Both the position numbers and the translations under genes were made by a program. Below the pieces are notes generated by a model. That model saw only the letters and a list, made by a program, of their open reading frames with translations. It did not search any database and had not been told where the DNA came from. This document shows positions 4,550 to 5,484 of a stretch of DNA of 5,484 nucleotides, piece after piece. The DNA comes from Candidatus Bathyarchaeota archaeon. GTDB lineage: Archaea; Thermoproteota; Bathyarchaeia; TCS64. Location: contig JAUWBQ010000127.1 in assembly GCA_030601645.1 (NCBI GenBank), positions 1 through 5,484 on the forward strand, in the 5' to 3' direction. Position 1 is the first letter of the stretch. Each line of letters begins with the position of its first letter.

Positions 4550-5404
4550 ATGAAGTTCTATCTGAGCGGCCTCGGAAACCAGTACCCCAACCTGGAGCTG
4601 ATCAAGTCAGCGATCATCGAGGCGGACGGCCTCGGCTTCGACGGGGCCCTCATGCCCGACCACTACATGTGGGGGGAGATGAGGGGAGGGCACAGGATGC
4701 CCAACGCCTACTCGACCCTGGAGACCTGGGTCACCCTGACCTACCTGGCCGGGAAGACCGAGGAGATCAGCCTCGGGACCCTGGTGACCCCCCTGCCCTT
4801 CAGGCACCCCGGGATGCTTGCGAAGATGCTCTCGACCCTCGACGTCCTCTCCGGGGGGAGGGTGGTGCTGGGAGTGGGGGCCGGCTGGTCCCAGGTGGAG
4901 TTCGAGGGCTACAGCGAGTGGGGAGGGCCGAAGTACAGGGTGGACAAGGCCGTCGAGGCACTGAAGCTGATGATAAGGTTGTGGACCGAGGACGAGGTGA
5001 CCTTCAAGGGGAGGTTCTACGAGGCTAAGGGAGCCGTCCTAGATCCGAAGCCCGTCCAGAAGCCTTATCCGCGGCTCCTCTTCGGCAGCACCGGGGACAG
5101 GATGCTGAAGCTGACGGGCAGGTACGCCGACATCTGTTTCATCCCGCCTTGGGCCAGTCATCAGCGTGAAGAGATCAGGTCGAAGGTGTTGGAGGCGGCC
5201 GCCGGAGCTAACAGGGCAGGAGAGATTGCTTTCATGGTGGGGGATATGGGCGCCCGGGGCCCCTACGACTCTGAGGAGTACGCCAAGAAGATCGACGCTG
5301 CGGTGGAATCGGGTGCCAGCTACCACAACACGGCATTCCCCCGGGAGTCGCTGATCGAGTCGATGAGGCGATTCGCCGAGGACGTGATGCCATCCTACAA
5401 GTGA
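4550..5404 (+). CDS. Luciferase-like (LLM class) flavin/F420-dependent oxidoreductase
   Basis: The 284-residue product is a single-domain TIM-barrel enzyme of the bacterial luciferase-like superfamily, which uses FMN or, in many archaea, coenzyme F420 for hydride transfer. Diagnostic parts are the first strand MKFYLSGLG, the helix-strand EADGLGFDGALMPDH (25-38), the ISLGTLVTPLPFRHP segment (73-87) that in this family includes the cofactor-binding bulge, LSGGRVVLGVGAGW (100-113), a conserved YRVDKAVEALKLMIRLW helix (129-145), LDPKPVQKPYPRLLFGS (164-180), and GRYADICF late in the barrel. Length is slightly below the usual 290-350 residues, mainly through a short C-terminus. It lacks a signal peptide and should be cytoplasmic. 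Which cofactor and substrate it uses cannot be settled by reading; F420 is an inference from the archaeal look of the window. It has its own promoter and is not in an operon with the preceding gene. Confidence 0.9.
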   Translation: MKFYLSGLGNQYPNLELIKSAIIEADGLGFDGALMPDHYMWGEMRGGHRMPNAYSTLETWVTLTYLAGKTEEISLGTLVTPLPFRHPGMLAKMLSTLDVLSGGRVVLGVGAGWSQVEFEGYSEWGGPKYRVDKAVEALKLMIRLWTEDEVTFKGRFYEAKGAVLDPKPVQKPYPRLLFGSTGDRMLKLTGRYADICFIPPWASHQREEIRSKVLEAAAGANRAGEIAFMVGDMGARGPYDSEEYAKKIDAAVESGASYHNTAFPRESLIESMRRFAEDVMPSYK

Positions 5405-5484
5405 CTGATATCAAACACTAATTTTCTTCAATCATGTTTTCGAGGGTGTAGATTATTATCGCGTGGGAAGCCGGGTCACGGCGT
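5405..5484. other. Non-coding tail after the oxidoreductase
   Basis: The last 80 bases contain a T-rich stretch (about 5420-5428) that could end the oxidoreductase transcript, and an ATTATTA string (about 5452-5458) that could be the TATA box of a gene starting beyond the window. No coding region can be supported. Confidence 0.35.

Noticed and set aside
5463..5484. GTG that might start a further gene at the right edge
   Set aside because: Only seven codons are visible, with no ribosome site at good spacing, so nothing can be claimed.

Overview
The window looks archaeal. Genes are GC-rich, arginine is read mainly from AGG/AGA codons, and TATA-like boxes lie about 25-35 bases before several starts. 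Some leaders are very short, while genes inside operons carry GGAGG-type ribosome sites. I cannot fix the lineage from this sequence; a Bathyarchaeia-like or Thermoplasmatota-like source is a guess. All seven or more supported genes are on the + strand; no RNA gene, CRISPR array or insertion sequence was seen.

Region 1 (1-838) is a tight two-gene unit: a small cysteine-rich DGC-domain protein, then an OsmC/Ohr-fold protein whose start overlaps the first gene by 8 bases. The OsmC protein keeps the first family cysteine but has serine where the second is expected. Region 2 (about 879-1551) is a P-loop nucleoside/nucleotide-kinase-like gene with its own promoter, followed by 325 bases without a gene.

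Region 3 (about 1720-3149) is the most unusual part: four consecutive, diverged copies of a small uncharacterised protein family that I recognise as TIGR04076-like. They appear to form one operon behind a single TATA box. All four keep C-x2-H, GQ, C-x-W-A and CTDG motifs, which suggests a shared cysteine/histidine metal or redox site. The second copy has ATA exactly where its siblings have ATG, with a well-placed ribosome site in front of it. The leader contains inverted repeats next to the TATA box and a tiny upstream reading frame.

Region 4 (3249-4418) encodes an N-terminal-nucleophile hydrolase/acyltransferase of the C45 (penicillin acyltransferase-like) family. Region 5 (4550-5404) encodes a luciferase-like flavin- or F420-dependent oxidoreductase with a nearly leaderless promoter. 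The last 80 bases hold no supportable gene.

Apart from the two operons the genes seem separately transcribed. A loose redox/thiol theme (DGC, OsmC, cysteine-motif array, flavin/F420 enzyme) is suggestive, but no single pathway linking them can be shown from the sequence.
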